DNA of 64,000 bases from Zobellia laminariae. GTDB lineage: Bacteria > Bacteroidota > Bacteroidia > Flavobacteriales > Flavobacteriaceae. Position 1 is the first letter of the stretch. Each line of letters begins with the position of its first letter. The DNA is taken from the NCBI RefSeq assembly GCF_009725995.1, contig NZ_RCNS01000002.1:806001-870000 (forward strand), given 5' to 3'. The notes beneath the pieces are model-generated. The model searched no databases. It was not told where the DNA came from and saw only the letters and a list, made by a program, of their open reading frames with translations. Positions 1 to 10,287 of this stretch are shown here, piece by piece. Made by a program: the position numbers and the translations under genes.

Positions 1-701
1 TCACTTTGAATACCCTGGTTTTCAACAAAAGCACTCCATTTTGGATTGCGGAAAGCATGCGAAAAAGAAACTAAATAACTTAACTCAGGATAATCTGTGG
101 TTATACGATCATAGGCAATATTGGTAATGAGTACAAAACGAGGCGTTAATCTACTTTGGGTAATAACCATACCACGATATGATACGGTAGGGTCACCAAC
201 GTAAAAAGGGTTGTCGCCTAAGTTAAAGGTAGCTCCACCATAAAGGGAAACAGATGGAATTAGGTTTTTGAACTTGAAACCGTAATTTGCTTTCCAGCTG
301 TATAAATTAGGTTTGTTTCGTTCTGGATTTTTAAAACGATCATAAAGTAAATATTTAAGACCTACTCGATTTCTTGAAAAATCGGTTAAGTTTTCAGTTA
401 CGTCCAAACTGGTATAAGTAATGTTTTGATTTACAAATGTTCCTTCATAATTAAGCTCTAGCCGCTCAAAAAGTAATCCGTAACGTAATGATATGTCAGA
501 TCCCCAGATATTACTTTTCGTATTTAAAAGGGTATGGTCTCTTTGCTCATATAGAACGCCGGCTTCTACTTGTAGTACATTTCTACCAACAGCATATGCG
601 CTAACGGATAGGCCAGGGCGGTTAGAATTGATAACGTCTGTATATTGTGATGTCCCTATAAATGGAAGGGCAAAAATCAGGGTCAATAGATAATTTTTCA
701 T
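1..701 (-). CDS. Outer-membrane transporter-like protein, 3' end outside window
   Basis: Reading the minus strand from an ATG at 701 gives an open frame that runs off the window start with no stop, so at least 233 residues are visible. The N-terminus (MKNYLLTLIFALPFIGTSQ) is a clear signal peptide. It is followed by a motif around D-x-I-N-S-N-R-P-G and then alternating aromatic/polar segments of the kind found in outer-membrane beta-barrels. This resembles the Bacteroidota 'transporter' proteins grouped with the MetA-pathway phenol degradation family (PF13557-like). No substrate can be named. The gene is transcribed away from the downstream DUF4834 gene. Confidence 0.6.
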   Translation of the reverse strand, partial: MKNYLLTLIFALPFIGTSQYTDVINSNRPGLSVSAYAVGRNVLQVEAGVLYEQRDHTLLNTKSNIWGSDISLRYGLLFERLELNYEGTFVNQNITYTSLDVTENLTDFSRNRVGLKYLLYDRFKNPERNKPNLYSWKANYGFKFKNLIPSVSLYGGATFNLGDNPFYVGDPTVSYRGMVITQSRLTPRFVLITNIAYDRITTDYPELSYLVSFSHAFRNPKWSAFVENQGIQS

Positions 702-946
702 TTTTTCTTGGCGCTTGATTAATTAATTCAGGCTTGTTCTTTTTTGTGTAGTCCAAATACCAATGTTCAAAATAAGGCGTTTTTAAAATAGCAAACGATT
801 GTTATTACTGCTATTTAGGTAATGTAAATCCATTATGGAATAGACAAAACACATCAATAAAGCGGACTTTAATAATATTTTAGCACTTCTACACAGGTAT
901 TACAACGCTAGATTTGTATTTTTGATATAATCATTTTGAAAAAAAT

Positions 947-1216
947 ATGGCATTTTTAAAGACAATCTTTATAATTTTATTGGTCTATTACCTTTTTAAA
1001 ATATTGGTAAAGATGTTTGCCCCTAAAATTTTTGGTTATGCCGCGCGTAAAACTCAAGAGCACTTCAGTGAAAAATTCGGTGATTTTGCACAGCAAGGTT
1101 ATGGGCAAGCTCAAACGGATCAGGCAGGAGAGGTTATAATTGACAAGAAACCATCTAGAAAGAATTCTTCAAATAATAAGGTGGGCGATTATATCGATTT
1201 TGAAGAAATCGATTAA
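947..1216 (+). CDS. DUF4834 family small membrane protein
   Basis: This 89-residue protein has one N-terminal membrane helix (about residues 4-24: FLKTIFIILLVYYLFKILV) and a charged cytoplasmic tail ending in DYIDFEEID. The length, helix position and acidic tail match the DUF4834 family, which is common in Flavobacteriia and has no assigned function. It lies upstream of, and in the same orientation as, the YfhO gene, with a 182-bp gap. That gap holds only a weak inverted repeat and no gene. Confidence 0.75.
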   Translation: MAFLKTIFIILLVYYLFKILVKMFAPKIFGYAARKTQEHFSEKFGDFAQQGYGQAQTDQAGEVIIDKKPSRKNSSNNKVGDYIDFEEID

Positions 1217-1398
1217 AATATCTGCTTCAGTCAAATCATTTTAAAATTTAAGAATACATCTTTTTCGGCTCTCTAAAAAGCTTTGAAATGGATGTATATA
1301 TTTTAAAACTAACTGCTATCTCTTAAGTTAAGGTCAAAACAAATTCCATAGTAGAGATAACTTCATTATTTTAGCCGAATCAATCGATATATCCCATT

Positions 1399-3852
1399 AT
1401 GCAAAAAGGATTGAAGGCCTTCTTCGTACATTTTTTTGTTACCGTTTTCTTTGTGATTGCCGCTTTGGCTTATTTCTACCCAGTCCTTCAGGGCAAAGTA
1501 ATAGAACAATCGGATATTGTTCAGTTTACCGGTATGGCCAAGGAACAAAACGATTTTAGAAAAAAAACAGGCGAAGAGCCCTACTGGACTAATAGTGCCT
1601 TTGGCGGTATGCCCACTTATCAGTTAGGTGCCTATTACCCACATGACTACGTCAAAAAGTTAGATAATCTTATCAGGTTTCTACCTAGGCCAGCAGATTA
1701 TCTATTTCTATATTTCATTGGTTTTTACATATTACTTTGCTGTTTAAAAGTAGATTATAGGTTGGCTATCATAGGCGCACTGGCTTTTGGTTTTTCAACC
1801 TATCTCATTATCATCCTTGGAGTAGGGCACAATGCTAAAGCACATGCCTTAGGGTATTTGCCTATGCTTCTTGGTGGTATAGTTCTGGTTTTTCGGAAGA
1901 AATATCTTTGGGGTTTTATTCTGACTGCTATATCTATGGCATTAGAAATTAGGGCTAATCATTACCAGATGACATATTACTTTATGCTTTTGGTCTTGAT
2001 TTTAGGTGTAGTCTACTTAGTAGATGCTATCAGAACAGAAAAACTAAAGCACTATTTTAGTTCTGTTGGTCTTTTATTAGTAGCCGTTTTATTAGGTATA
2101 GCTGCAAATGCAACCAGTCTTATGGCTACAAAAGAATATGCGGATTGGAGTACTCGCGGAAAATCTGAATTGACCATTAACCCAGATGGAACAGTAAAAG
2201 AAAATACAGGGGGATTAGATAAATCATATATCACCCAGTGGAGTTATGGTATTACGGAATCTTTGAATCTCTTTGTACCACGTTTGTTTGGTGGTTCTAA
2301 CAGTGAGAATTTGGGCGAAAACTCAAAAAGTTACGACTTTCTTATTGATCAAGGTGTATCCAGAAGTCAAGCCCTTAATTTTTCCAGTGGCTTACCTTTA
2401 TATTGGGCTGATCAGCCGGGAACATCTGGTCCTGCTTACATTGGTGCTATTATTTTCTTTCTTTTCATATTGGGCCTTATTCTAGTCAAAGGAAAAGCAA
2501 AATGGTGGCTTCTCGGTGGCGTGCTAATGTCTTTGTTCCTTTCTTGGGGAAAGAATTTTAGTTTCTTGACGAATTTAATGATTGATTACTTCCCTTTATA
2601 CGACAAGTTTAGGGCTGTTTCGTCTATTCAGGTTATCCTAGAATTATGTGCTCCGGTATTGGCAATATTGGCTTTAAGAGAACTTTTCAAAACTACGGTA
2701 GATGTAGCCGATAAATTGAAAGCACTTAGAATATCGTTTTTTACGATATTAGGATTAAGTGTGGCGCTCTTTATTTTTAAAGCTGGTTTTGATTTTGAAG
2801 GACCTAGTGATGAATTCCTGAAACGGAATTATGGAGACGAGTTGGTTTCTCTAATTCAGGCAGATCGTAAGGCGGTGTACAATTCAGATCTTCTTCGTTC
2901 TATGATCTTCGTATTTTTGACTGCCTTGGCACTTTGGTTTTATATTAAAGGAAAGCTAAAAGAAAACTTGGCAATTGTAGCTATAGGCGCTTTGGTTATT
3001 TTTGATTTAGTAGGCGTAGGGCAACGTTATGTTGATGCTGATAATTTTGTTGCTAAGCGAAAAATGACACAACCTTTTCCAGAGACTGCTATTGATCAAG
3101 AAATAAATAAAGACAAAGATGTCTTTAGGGTTTATGACCCACAGGAAGGTATTAACGGAGCTCGTACATCATACTATCACCAATCTATTGGAGGTTATCA
3201 TGCAGCCAAACCTGCAGGTTTGGAAGACTTGTTTAGCTTTTATGTCTATAAAGGCAATATGGGAGTTTTGAATATGCTGAATGTAAAGTATGTTGTTCAG
3301 CAAGACGAAGAAGGTAAAAGTTACCCTGCAGTCAATCCTAATGCAAACGGTAATGCGTGGTTTATAAATCATGTAGTTAAAGTGAATTCGGCCAATGAAG
3401 AAATTCAAGCATTGGATAAGCTAAATACTAGAACTGAAGCCGTAGTTAATGTCACTAAAGTAAACAGTCTAAAAGCTTTTGATTTTATAGTTGACTCAAC
3501 GGCGACAATTTCATTAGTTGATTATGTGCCGAATCATTTGACGTACAAGTCCACTAACAAGAACGATGGTCTTGCTATCTTCTCTGAAATGTATTACCAT
3601 AATGGATGGAACGCTTATATAGATGGGGAATTAAATAATCATTTTAAGGCAGATTATACGCTTCGTGCTTTAGAAGTGCCAAGTGGAGACCATACTATAG
3701 AGTTTAAATTTGAACCAGAAGTTGTTAGAATTGGAAGTAAGATTACATTGGCCAGTTCTATTTTATTGGGACTTATAGTCTTGGGAGGTATTGGATTTAC
3801 GTTTTTCGATTCCAAGAAGAGCAAAGGTCAAGAAAAGAAAGAAGTTAAATAG
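1399..3852 (+). CDS. YfhO family polytopic membrane protein (GT-C-like)
   Basis: The 817-residue protein has an N-terminal helix, many further membrane segments over roughly residues 10-540, a soluble periplasmic-like domain (about 560-760) and a final helix before a Lys/Glu-rich tail. The layout and length match YfhO proteins, which in Firmicutes take part in glycosylation of lipoteichoic acid and in Bacteroidota are an uncharacterised GT-C glycosyltransferase-like group. The soluble part carries YYHNGWNAYIDG near residue 735, a typical YfhO signature. The next two genes (a glycosyltransferase and a flippase) follow closely, which suggests a cell-surface glycan or lipid-linked sugar role. 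The exact substrate is unknown. Confidence 0.85.
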   Translation: MQKGLKAFFVHFFVTVFFVIAALAYFYPVLQGKVIEQSDIVQFTGMAKEQNDFRKKTGEEPYWTNSAFGGMPTYQLGAYYPHDYVKKLDNLIRFLPRPADYLFLYFIGFYILLCCLKVDYRLAIIGALAFGFSTYLIIILGVGHNAKAHALGYLPMLLGGIVLVFRKKYLWGFILTAISMALEIRANHYQMTYYFMLLVLILGVVYLVDAIRTEKLKHYFSSVGLLLVAVLLGIAANATSLMATKEYADWSTRGKSELTINPDGTVKENTGGLDKSYITQWSYGITESLNLFVPRLFGGSNSENLGENSKSYDFLIDQGVSRSQALNFSSGLPLYWADQPGTSGPAYIGAIIFFLFILGLILVKGKAKWWLLGGVLMSLFLSWGKNFSFLTNLMIDYFPLYDKFRAVSSIQVILELCAPVLAILALRELFKTTVDVADKLKALRISFFTILGLSVALFIFKAGFDFEGPSDEFLKRNYGDELVSLIQADRKAVYNSDLLRSMIFVFLTALALWFYIKGKLKENLAIVAIGALVIFDLVGVGQRYVDADNFVAKRKMTQPFPETAIDQEINKDKDVFRVYDPQEGINGARTSYYHQSIGGYHAAKPAGLEDLFSFYVYKGNMGVLNMLNVKYVVQQDEEGKSYPAVNPNANGNAWFINHVVKVNSANEEIQALDKLNTRTEAVVNVTKVNSLKAFDFIVDSTATISLVDYVPNHLTYKSTNKNDGLAIFSEMYYHNGWNAYIDGELNNHFKADYTLRALEVPSGDHTIEFKFEPEVVRIGSKITLASSILLGLIVLGGIGFTFFDSKKSKGQEKKEVK

Positions 3853-3897
3853 TATTAAGTAAAGATTCCCCGATCTTTTACCTTGTAATTTATACTT

Positions 3898-5169
3898 ATG
3901 AAGAAAGTCCTCATTATCACCTATTATTGGCCTCCTGCTGGCGGCCCTGGTGTGCAGAGGTGGTTGAAATTTGTAAAATATCTTCGTGATTTTAATATTG
4001 AGCCAGTACTATATATTCCTGAAAACCCGCATTATCCTATAGAGGATGCAAGCTTATTAAGAGAGATTCCCCAGGGTATCACTGTATATTCCAAACCTTT
4101 ATTTGAACCTTACGGCTTAGCAAAGCTAGTATCCTCAAAAAAGACAAAACGGATTAGTTCTGGTATTATTCAGACTAAGAACCAATCTTTCTTTGAAAAG
4201 GGGATGTTATGGATAAGAGGTAATTTTTTCATTCCAGATGCCAGGAAATATTGGATAAAACCTTCCGTAAAATTCTTAACGGAGATTCTTTCAAAAGAAA
4301 ATATTGACACTATTGTTACTACAGGTCCGCCGCACAGTGTGCACCTGATAGGAAGGGAATTAAAAAAAGACAAGGGTGTTACATGGTTCGCAGACTTTAG
4401 GGATCCATGGACTTCTATTGGTTACCATAAAGAATTAAAGCTTACTAGTAATTCAAAAAAAAAGCATAAAAAATTAGAACACGCGGTTTTAAATGAAGCC
4501 GATAGAATTCTAGTAACGAGCAATACTACAAAAACTGAGTTTGAGGCTATTACAAAACAACCTATTTCAGTTATTACAAATGGGTACGATTCGGATTATG
4601 AAGGTGATGCAAATTTAGACGAGCGTTTCACCATCTCTCATATTGGTTCTTTGCTAACAGGAAGAAATCCAAAAAATCTATGGAAAGTGCTATCACAAAT
4701 TGCAGCAGAAAACTCGGTCTTTCGTGGTGATTTACAATTAGAATTTATGGGTGTTGTTAGTCAAGATGTAATGGATTCAATGTATCGTTACGAACTTGGT
4801 CCGTATATAAAAATGTTGGGTTACGGTTCTCATGCTGAAGCGCAGCGCAAGCAACAAAGGTCTCAATTGTTGCTTTTGGTTGAAATAGATAGTGAGGAAA
4901 CTAAAGGAATTATACCAGGTAAGCTCTTTGAGTATATGATTGCTAAACGACCTATTTTGGCAGTAGGCCCAAAAGGGTGGGAGGCAGGTGAGATAATAGA
5001 GAATACACAGGCAGGTGAGATTTTTGATTACGAGGCTCAAGCAGAACTTAAGACAACTATTCTTGAATGGTATGAAGCCTTTAAAAAAGCGAGGATAACT
5101 TCAGAATCTATAGCTATAGAAAAATATAGCCGCAGGGCGTTAACAGAAGAACTATCTAAATTGCTCTAA
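3898..5169 (+). CDS. Glycosyltransferase family 4-like, GT-B fold
   Basis: The 423-residue protein has a glycine-rich N-terminal Rossmann half (KKVLIITYYWPPAGGPGVQR), which is the acceptor-side signature of GT4-type enzymes. The C-terminal nucleotide-sugar half holds GIIPGKLFEYMIAKRPILAVG around residues 340-360, including the conserved Glu of the P-x-K-x-x-E-Y motif. It starts 45 bp after the YfhO stop. Its stop overlaps the flippase start by one base (TAATG), so the two are almost certainly translated from one message. Role: transfer of a sugar in surface polysaccharide or glycolipid synthesis in the cytoplasm. Sugar and acceptor cannot be read from the sequence. Confidence 0.85.
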   Translation: MKKVLIITYYWPPAGGPGVQRWLKFVKYLRDFNIEPVLYIPENPHYPIEDASLLREIPQGITVYSKPLFEPYGLAKLVSSKKTKRISSGIIQTKNQSFFEKGMLWIRGNFFIPDARKYWIKPSVKFLTEILSKENIDTIVTTGPPHSVHLIGRELKKDKGVTWFADFRDPWTSIGYHKELKLTSNSKKKHKKLEHAVLNEADRILVTSNTTKTEFEAITKQPISVITNGYDSDYEGDANLDERFTISHIGSLLTGRNPKNLWKVLSQIAAENSVFRGDLQLEFMGVVSQDVMDSMYRYELGPYIKMLGYGSHAEAQRKQQRSQLLLLVEIDSEETKGIIPGKLFEYMIAKRPILAVGPKGWEAGEIIENTQAGEIFDYEAQAELKTTILEWYEAFKKARITSESIAIEKYSRRALTEELSKLL

Positions 5170-6635
5170 TGGGATTGGTATTTAAACAGTCATTGAACAA
5201 CTCTATAATTACCTATTTGGGTTTTGGTCTTGGCGCGATTAATACCTTAGTCTTGTATTTGCAATTCATGGAGCCTAGATATTATGGACTTCTTCAGGTG
5301 GTTTTGTCTGCTTCGGTTGTTCTTATGCCGGTTTTGGCTTTTGGTGTACCTAATACTTTGGTTAAATTCTATAGTAGTTTCAAGAATGACACGAAATCTA
5401 TGGATGGCTTTCTGACACTCATGTTGTTTCTGCCTTTGGTTTTAATTCTTCCTATTGGAGGAATAACTTATTTAGCTAACGAAACTATAGGAAGCTTTTT
5501 GTCTAAAGAGAATCCCATTGTAAAAGATTATGTCTGGCATATATTTTTAATAGCTATGTCTATGGCATACTTTGAATTGTTTTATGCTTGGGCTAGGGTA
5601 CAAATGAAATCTGTCTTTGGTAATTTCATGAAAGAGATTTTTGGGAGAGTTGCTCAAACCGTCCTTTTAATTTTACTCTATTTTGAAATTATTGACGTTC
5701 GGTCGTTTCTTGACTTTTTAGTAGTAGCTTATTTGCTTCGGACGCTTATTATGAAAATCTATGCATATCAGTTACATCGTCCTAAGTTAATTTTTGACTT
5801 CCCTGAAAACACACGTAAAATATTAGTGTACAGTGCATTGATAATTTTAGGAGGTTCTGTTGCCATCGTTTTGTTAGAAATAGATAAGGTGATGATCAAT
5901 CAGTTTATTAAGATAGAAAATGTAGCGTATTATGGTGTAGCAAGCTTTATAGCCTTGGTAGTTGCTGTTCCTTCTCGGTCTATGCATCAAATTACCTATC
6001 CGCTTACGGCAGAACTTTTAAATAAAAATGATTTAGTGGGGCTTAAGCGCCTTTATCAAAAAAGCTCATTAACGCTTTATATTATATCAGGCCTTTTGTT
6101 CATTCTTATTTACCTGAATTTAAATGACCTCTATAAGTTATTACCAGATGCTTACCGTAATGGTTATATAATTTTTGTTTGGTTAGGCTTGGCTAAATTA
6201 TATGATGCTTTGCTTGGTAATAATAATTCCATTTTATATAATTCAGATTACTACAAAGCTGTCTTGTATATGGGTTTATTTCTAGCCATTGTAACGGTGT
6301 TTTTAAACATATGGCTTATTCCTGCTTACGGTTTAGATGGTGCTGCCATAGCTAGTTTTTCGGCTTTCTTTATTTACAATACCGTAAAGTTGATGTATGT
6401 GAAAATGAAATTCAATATGGTTCCTTTTACTAGGGAAACAATTCAAATTTCAATACTATTGGTAGTAACTACTTTTGTATTTTATTTTTTGAATCTTTCA
6501 TTTCACCCTATTATTAATATTATAATTAAGAGCTTAGGGATAGCCCTCCTTTATATTGGAGTTCTGTATAAGTTCAGGATTTCTACAGATGTTTTTCAAG
6601 TCCTCTCAAAAGTATTTGGAAAGAAAGAACAATAA
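5169..6635 (+). CDS. Oligosaccharide flippase, Wzx/MATE-like
   Basis: The 488-residue protein has about 12-14 hydrophobic helices spread over its full length, with short charged loops. It begins with the typical flippase N-terminus (SLNNSIITYLGFGLGAINTLVLYLQ). It fits the polysaccharide biosynthesis / MVIM-like exporter superfamily that flips lipid-linked oligosaccharides across the inner membrane. It is translationally coupled to the GT4 gene, with start and stop sharing one base. Together with YfhO this is a small glycan assembly and export operon. Confidence 0.85.
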   Translation: MGLVFKQSLNNSIITYLGFGLGAINTLVLYLQFMEPRYYGLLQVVLSASVVLMPVLAFGVPNTLVKFYSSFKNDTKSMDGFLTLMLFLPLVLILPIGGITYLANETIGSFLSKENPIVKDYVWHIFLIAMSMAYFELFYAWARVQMKSVFGNFMKEIFGRVAQTVLLILLYFEIIDVRSFLDFLVVAYLLRTLIMKIYAYQLHRPKLIFDFPENTRKILVYSALIILGGSVAIVLLEIDKVMINQFIKIENVAYYGVASFIALVVAVPSRSMHQITYPLTAELLNKNDLVGLKRLYQKSSLTLYIISGLLFILIYLNLNDLYKLLPDAYRNGYIIFVWLGLAKLYDALLGNNNSILYNSDYYKAVLYMGLFLAIVTVFLNIWLIPAYGLDGAAIASFSAFFIYNTVKLMYVKMKFNMVPFTRETIQISILLVVTTFVFYFLNLSFHPIINIIIKSLGIALLYIGVLYKFRISTDVFQVLSKVFGKKEQ

Positions 6636-6738
6636 CTTTATCTTAACAGTCTGGTTCATTAAGAAAGCCCCCTTTCAATCTTGCACTTACCTTTTGCTAA
6701 AAGGACATTAGATTTATTATCGCTTAATATTAAATGAA

Positions 6739-7524
6739 ATGGGGTACACAATCAAAGGTAATCTAAGAGCCTGTCTACATTTAGACCTCTATGAATCTTT
6801 GGATAGTGTAGAGGTTAAAGTCTACAAAGTTACAAGTGATATTACGGTAGCTTGTAATCACAAAAGTGAATTAAATAAATTATCTGCAGATATTATAGCC
6901 TATAAATCTAAGAACCTTCTTGGGTCTGGGCATACTAATAGCGAAGGAAATTATTCTATAGATATATGTGACTCTTACAGTGATGGCGAAATTGAAATAG
7001 ATTTGGTTGTAACCGATAAGCACGAGAGCTATAGAAAAATCCACAATCCTATTCATTTTACAGCACGAAGGCTAAAGCCTATCTGGAGAAACGGTAATCG
7101 GACTAAGGAATATAGCTGGAATTATTGTTTTAGTTTTCAATTCTGGAACCAAGTTCGTAAACAATTAGATGTTTGGACAATTATTGGAAATGTAAAGTCT
7201 GTTGAAGACAAAGTTACACCGGTAGCTGGCGTGGTTGTTTCTGCTATTGATGTAGATTGGATAAAAGATGATTTTCTAGGAAGTGCTGTTTCTAATGGTG
7301 ATGGCAAATTCCGAATAGATTATAAGAGTATTGATTATAAACAGACCTATCTCTCTCCTATGATAAGTATTGAAACACCTATTTCTTCCATTCCCGGGCC
7401 TGGAGTTTATTTTAAAATAACAAATCCTGAGGGTATTTTGTTATATGAAGAGCACAGGAGCATGGGTAAGACTCAAGAAAGAAGAAATATTCAGCGTTTT
7501 TTCAATATTGACTTGTATATTTAA
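6739..7524 (+). CDS. Hypothetical protein with two transthyretin-like beta domains
   Basis: This 261-residue protein has no signal peptide. Two segments look like carboxypeptidase-regulatory/transthyretin-type beta sandwiches. One is about residues 1-110, with GSGHTNSEGNYSIDI. The other is about 145-225, with G-V-V-V-S-A-I-D followed by SNGDGKFRIDY. Such folds usually bind partners or ligands and carry no catalytic residues. It precedes the DUF7009-like gene and the fdhF-like gene on the same strand with short gaps, so co-transcription is possible. No function can be assigned. Confidence 0.55.
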   Translation: MGYTIKGNLRACLHLDLYESLDSVEVKVYKVTSDITVACNHKSELNKLSADIIAYKSKNLLGSGHTNSEGNYSIDICDSYSDGEIEIDLVVTDKHESYRKIHNPIHFTARRLKPIWRNGNRTKEYSWNYCFSFQFWNQVRKQLDVWTIIGNVKSVEDKVTPVAGVVVSAIDVDWIKDDFLGSAVSNGDGKFRIDYKSIDYKQTYLSPMISIETPISSIPGPGVYFKITNPEGILLYEEHRSMGKTQERRNIQRFFNIDLYI

Positions 7525-7579
7525 CCTTAATTAAGATTTCGGGCTATTTTCTACTAGTCATTATCAATATTTTCTTCAA

Positions 7580-7948
7580 ATGAAGGTACGTATAAAAGGT
7601 AATTCAATACGCATGCGTATTACCAAAACTGAAGTGTTCCAGTTTTGTAAAACAGGATATATTCAAGAGGAAACTCAATTTATCAATAGCACATTTACGT
7701 ACGCTTTAATTAGCGAGGCAGACGTCCTAGAAATGACAGCAACATTTGAGGATAATAAGTTGACCATAGTGTTACCTTTGGGTAGCATTGAGGACTGGGA
7801 AAATAGCAAGAAAGTGGGATTTAGTAATTCAATCTCTCTTACAGACGGAAAAAAGTTGTCACTTTTAGTTGAAAAGGATTTTACATGTCTGGAAGATAGG
7901 GGAGAAGATGAATCTGAGAATTACCCCAATCCGAAATTACAACACTAG
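7580..7948 (+). CDS. DUF7009-like small protein next to molybdoenzyme
   Basis: A 122-residue protein starting MKVRIKGNSIRMRITKTEV, predicted to be mostly beta strand and acidic at the C-terminus (CLEDRGEDESENYPNPKLQH). I recognise it as the small conserved protein often found directly upstream of FdhF/YdeP-type oxidoreductases in Bacteroidota (DUF7009-like). Here it ends 15 bp before that gene, which supports a shared message. A role in maturation or cofactor handling is possible but only inferred from the neighbourhood. Confidence 0.6.
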   Translation: MKVRIKGNSIRMRITKTEVFQFCKTGYIQEETQFINSTFTYALISEADVLEMTATFEDNKLTIVLPLGSIEDWENSKKVGFSNSISLTDGKKLSLLVEKDFTCLEDRGEDESENYPNPKLQH

Positions 7949-7963
7949 AAATAGAAGTTAAGT

Positions 7964-10267
7964 ATGTCAGATAAAGACTTTCTGAGAAATGTATCAGTTA
8001 TAGGTTCTGAAGATTTTTCAAATATAAAGGTTACCGAGCCGGTTAGATATGCCGCAGGAAAGTTAGGAGTTAAAGAGGCATTGCGCCACGGGTTTAAGGA
8101 AATGGGAATTGTACGTTCTATGCGTGCGTTTCTAGAACTTAATCAAGAAGATGGTTTTGACTGCCCAAGTTGTGCTTGGCCAAATCCAGAACAACCATCC
8201 ACTATAGCGGAGTACTGCGAAAATGGAGCAAAAGCTGTTGCAGATGAAGCTACAACAGATAAAATTGGTCGTGATTTCTTTAAAAAGTTTTCGGTAGAAG
8301 AGCTTTCCAAACTTACGGAATACCAACTTAATAAATTTGGTAGAATTACCGAGCCTATGGTGCTTAGGCCTGGAAGTGTTCATTATGAGCCAATTTCTTG
8401 GGAAGAATCGTATGAGCTTATTTCCATAGAATTACACAAATTGAATTCGCCAAACGACGCTATTTTTTACACATCTGGTCGCTCCAGTAATGAGGCAGCT
8501 TACTTGTATGGCATGTTTGCACGAGCTCTGGGCACGAATAATATGCCAGATTGTTCTAATATGTGTCACGAATCTAGTGGTGTGGCCCTTTCTGAAACTT
8601 TAGGTATTGGTAAAGGTTCTGTAAAACTAGAAGATTTGTACGGTGCGGATGTAGTTATCGTTGCTGGTCAAAACCCTGGTACAAACCACCCACGAATGCT
8701 TTCTGCTTTAGAAAAATGCAAGAAGAATGGCGGAAAGGTAATTAGCATCAACCCATTGGAAGAGTCAGGTCTAATTAATTTTAAAAACCCGCAACACTTA
8801 AATGGGTTAATAGGTGGTGGAGAGGATTTGACGGATATACATTTACAAGTTCGGATCAATCAAGATATAGCTTTAATGAAGCTCATTCTTAAAAGGCTTG
8901 CAGCTCTTGATGAAAAGGGACAAAAAGTTTTTGACCATGATTTCATGCTTAAGTATGTTGATGGTTATGCGGGACTTATATCAGATTTCAAGAACTATGA
9001 CGAAGAATCTCTACTCAATCTTAGTGGTGTAAGCAATGAGAAAGTAAATGAAACTGTTGACCTTTTGGCAACAAGTGAAAATATAGTTGTTTGTTGGGCC
9101 ATGGGGCTAACACAACACAAAAATGGTGTAGCCACTATTTGTGAGTACCTCAATTTACTTTTGTTAAAAGGGTCATTGGGAAAACCTAACGCAGGGACAT
9201 GTCCTGTTCGTGGACATAGTAATGTTCAAGGTGATCGTTCTGTAGGTATAATGCATTTTGTAAATGAAGAACTTAATGAACGAATTGAAAAGCATTTAGG
9301 GTTTAAGGCTCCTACTGAAGAAGGTTTAGATGTGGTTGGAGCTATTAAAGCTATGCATGATGAAAAAGGAAAAGTGTTTGTTTGCTTAGGTGGTAATTTT
9401 TTAATGGCTGCTTCTGATACACTATATACTGCGGAATCTATGCAGAATTGTGAATTGACCGTCCAAATAAGTACCAAATTGAACCGGTCTCATTTGGTTA
9501 CAGGAAAGACCGCGTTGATTCTGCCCACTTTTGGGCGTTCTGAAAAAGACATGAAAGATGGTACGCTACGCTACCAGACTATGGAAGATAGTATGGGACG
9601 AGTAAGACAATCTCGTGGACTTTTAAAACCAACATCAGATAATATTAAAAGTGAACCAGAACTAATTGCAGAATTGGCGAATACTTTTTTTGGAGGTAAG
9701 CATTCTGTGAATTGGAAGGGCATGGGCGAAGATTATGAACTTATTAGGGATAGCATAGATAACGTAGTTAAGGGTTTTGATAATACTAAAGAGCAATCAA
9801 AAGGTATTGGGTACTATCTGCCAAATAATGTTCGTGATTTAGATTTTAGTATGCTACCAAACGGAAGGGCGCAATTAACCGTAAACCCTTTACCGGAGCA
9901 TAATTTAAAACCGGAAGAGTTTATGTTGATGACCATTAGGTCTCATGATCAGTTCAACACTACAATTTACGGCATGGATGATAGATATAGAGGCGTCTAT
10001 AATGAAAGACGCGTATTGTTCATGAATCCGGAGGATATGAAGAAGAAAGGCCTCAAGAAAAAGGATGTTATTAATATTACAAGTACTTACGACGGAAAAG
10101 TGCGTACCGCAAATAAGTTTTTAGTTATACCTTATAACATTCCTGCGGGAGATTTAGCGGCCTATTATCCAGAGACCAATGTATTGGTACCGCATGACCA
10201 GTACGCAGATAAAAGTAAAACTCCCATTAGTAAATCTATTAAGGTTACAGTAGAAAAGGTGAGTTAA
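7964..10267 (+). CDS. FdhF/YdeP family molybdopterin oxidoreductase
   Basis: A 767-residue protein of the formate dehydrogenase H-like, YdeP subgroup. Near residues 55-75 it has CPSCAWPNPEQPSTIAEYC, a Cys pair typical of YdeP proteins in place of the full 4Fe-4S ferredoxin motif of FdhF. The molybdopterin-binding domain follows (YTSGRSSNEAAYLYGMFAR, then NMPDCSNMCHESSG). The C-terminal dinucleotide-binding domain is present (RSHDQFNTTIYGMDDRYRG). Family members bind bis-MGD, but their physiological substrate is unsettled; YdeP is linked to acid resistance in E. coli. It is the last gene of its group and is followed by a strong terminator. Confidence 0.88.
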   Translation: MSDKDFLRNVSVIGSEDFSNIKVTEPVRYAAGKLGVKEALRHGFKEMGIVRSMRAFLELNQEDGFDCPSCAWPNPEQPSTIAEYCENGAKAVADEATTDKIGRDFFKKFSVEELSKLTEYQLNKFGRITEPMVLRPGSVHYEPISWEESYELISIELHKLNSPNDAIFYTSGRSSNEAAYLYGMFARALGTNNMPDCSNMCHESSGVALSETLGIGKGSVKLEDLYGADVVIVAGQNPGTNHPRMLSALEKCKKNGGKVISINPLEESGLINFKNPQHLNGLIGGGEDLTDIHLQVRINQDIALMKLILKRLAALDEKGQKVFDHDFMLKYVDGYAGLISDFKNYDEESLLNLSGVSNEKVNETVDLLATSENIVVCWAMGLTQHKNGVATICEYLNLLLLKGSLGKPNAGTCPVRGHSNVQGDRSVGIMHFVNEELNERIEKHLGFKAPTEEGLDVVGAIKAMHDEKGKVFVCLGGNFLMAASDTLYTAESMQNCELTVQISTKLNRSHLVTGKTALILPTFGRSEKDMKDGTLRYQTMEDSMGRVRQSRGLLKPTSDNIKSEPELIAELANTFFGGKHSVNWKGMGEDYELIRDSIDNVVKGFDNTKEQSKGIGYYLPNNVRDLDFSMLPNGRAQLTVNPLPEHNLKPEEFMLMTIRSHDQFNTTIYGMDDRYRGVYNERRVLFMNPEDMKKKGLKKKDVINITSTYDGKVRTANKFLVIPYNIPAGDLAAYYPETNVLVPHDQYADKSKTPISKSIKVTVEKVS

Positions 10268-10287
10268 TAACTAGTCTACAAAATAAA

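Noticed and set aside
493..693. Open frame on the plus strand inside the first gene
   Set aside because: It lies within the truncated minus-strand outer-membrane gene, which has a signal peptide and a long open frame.
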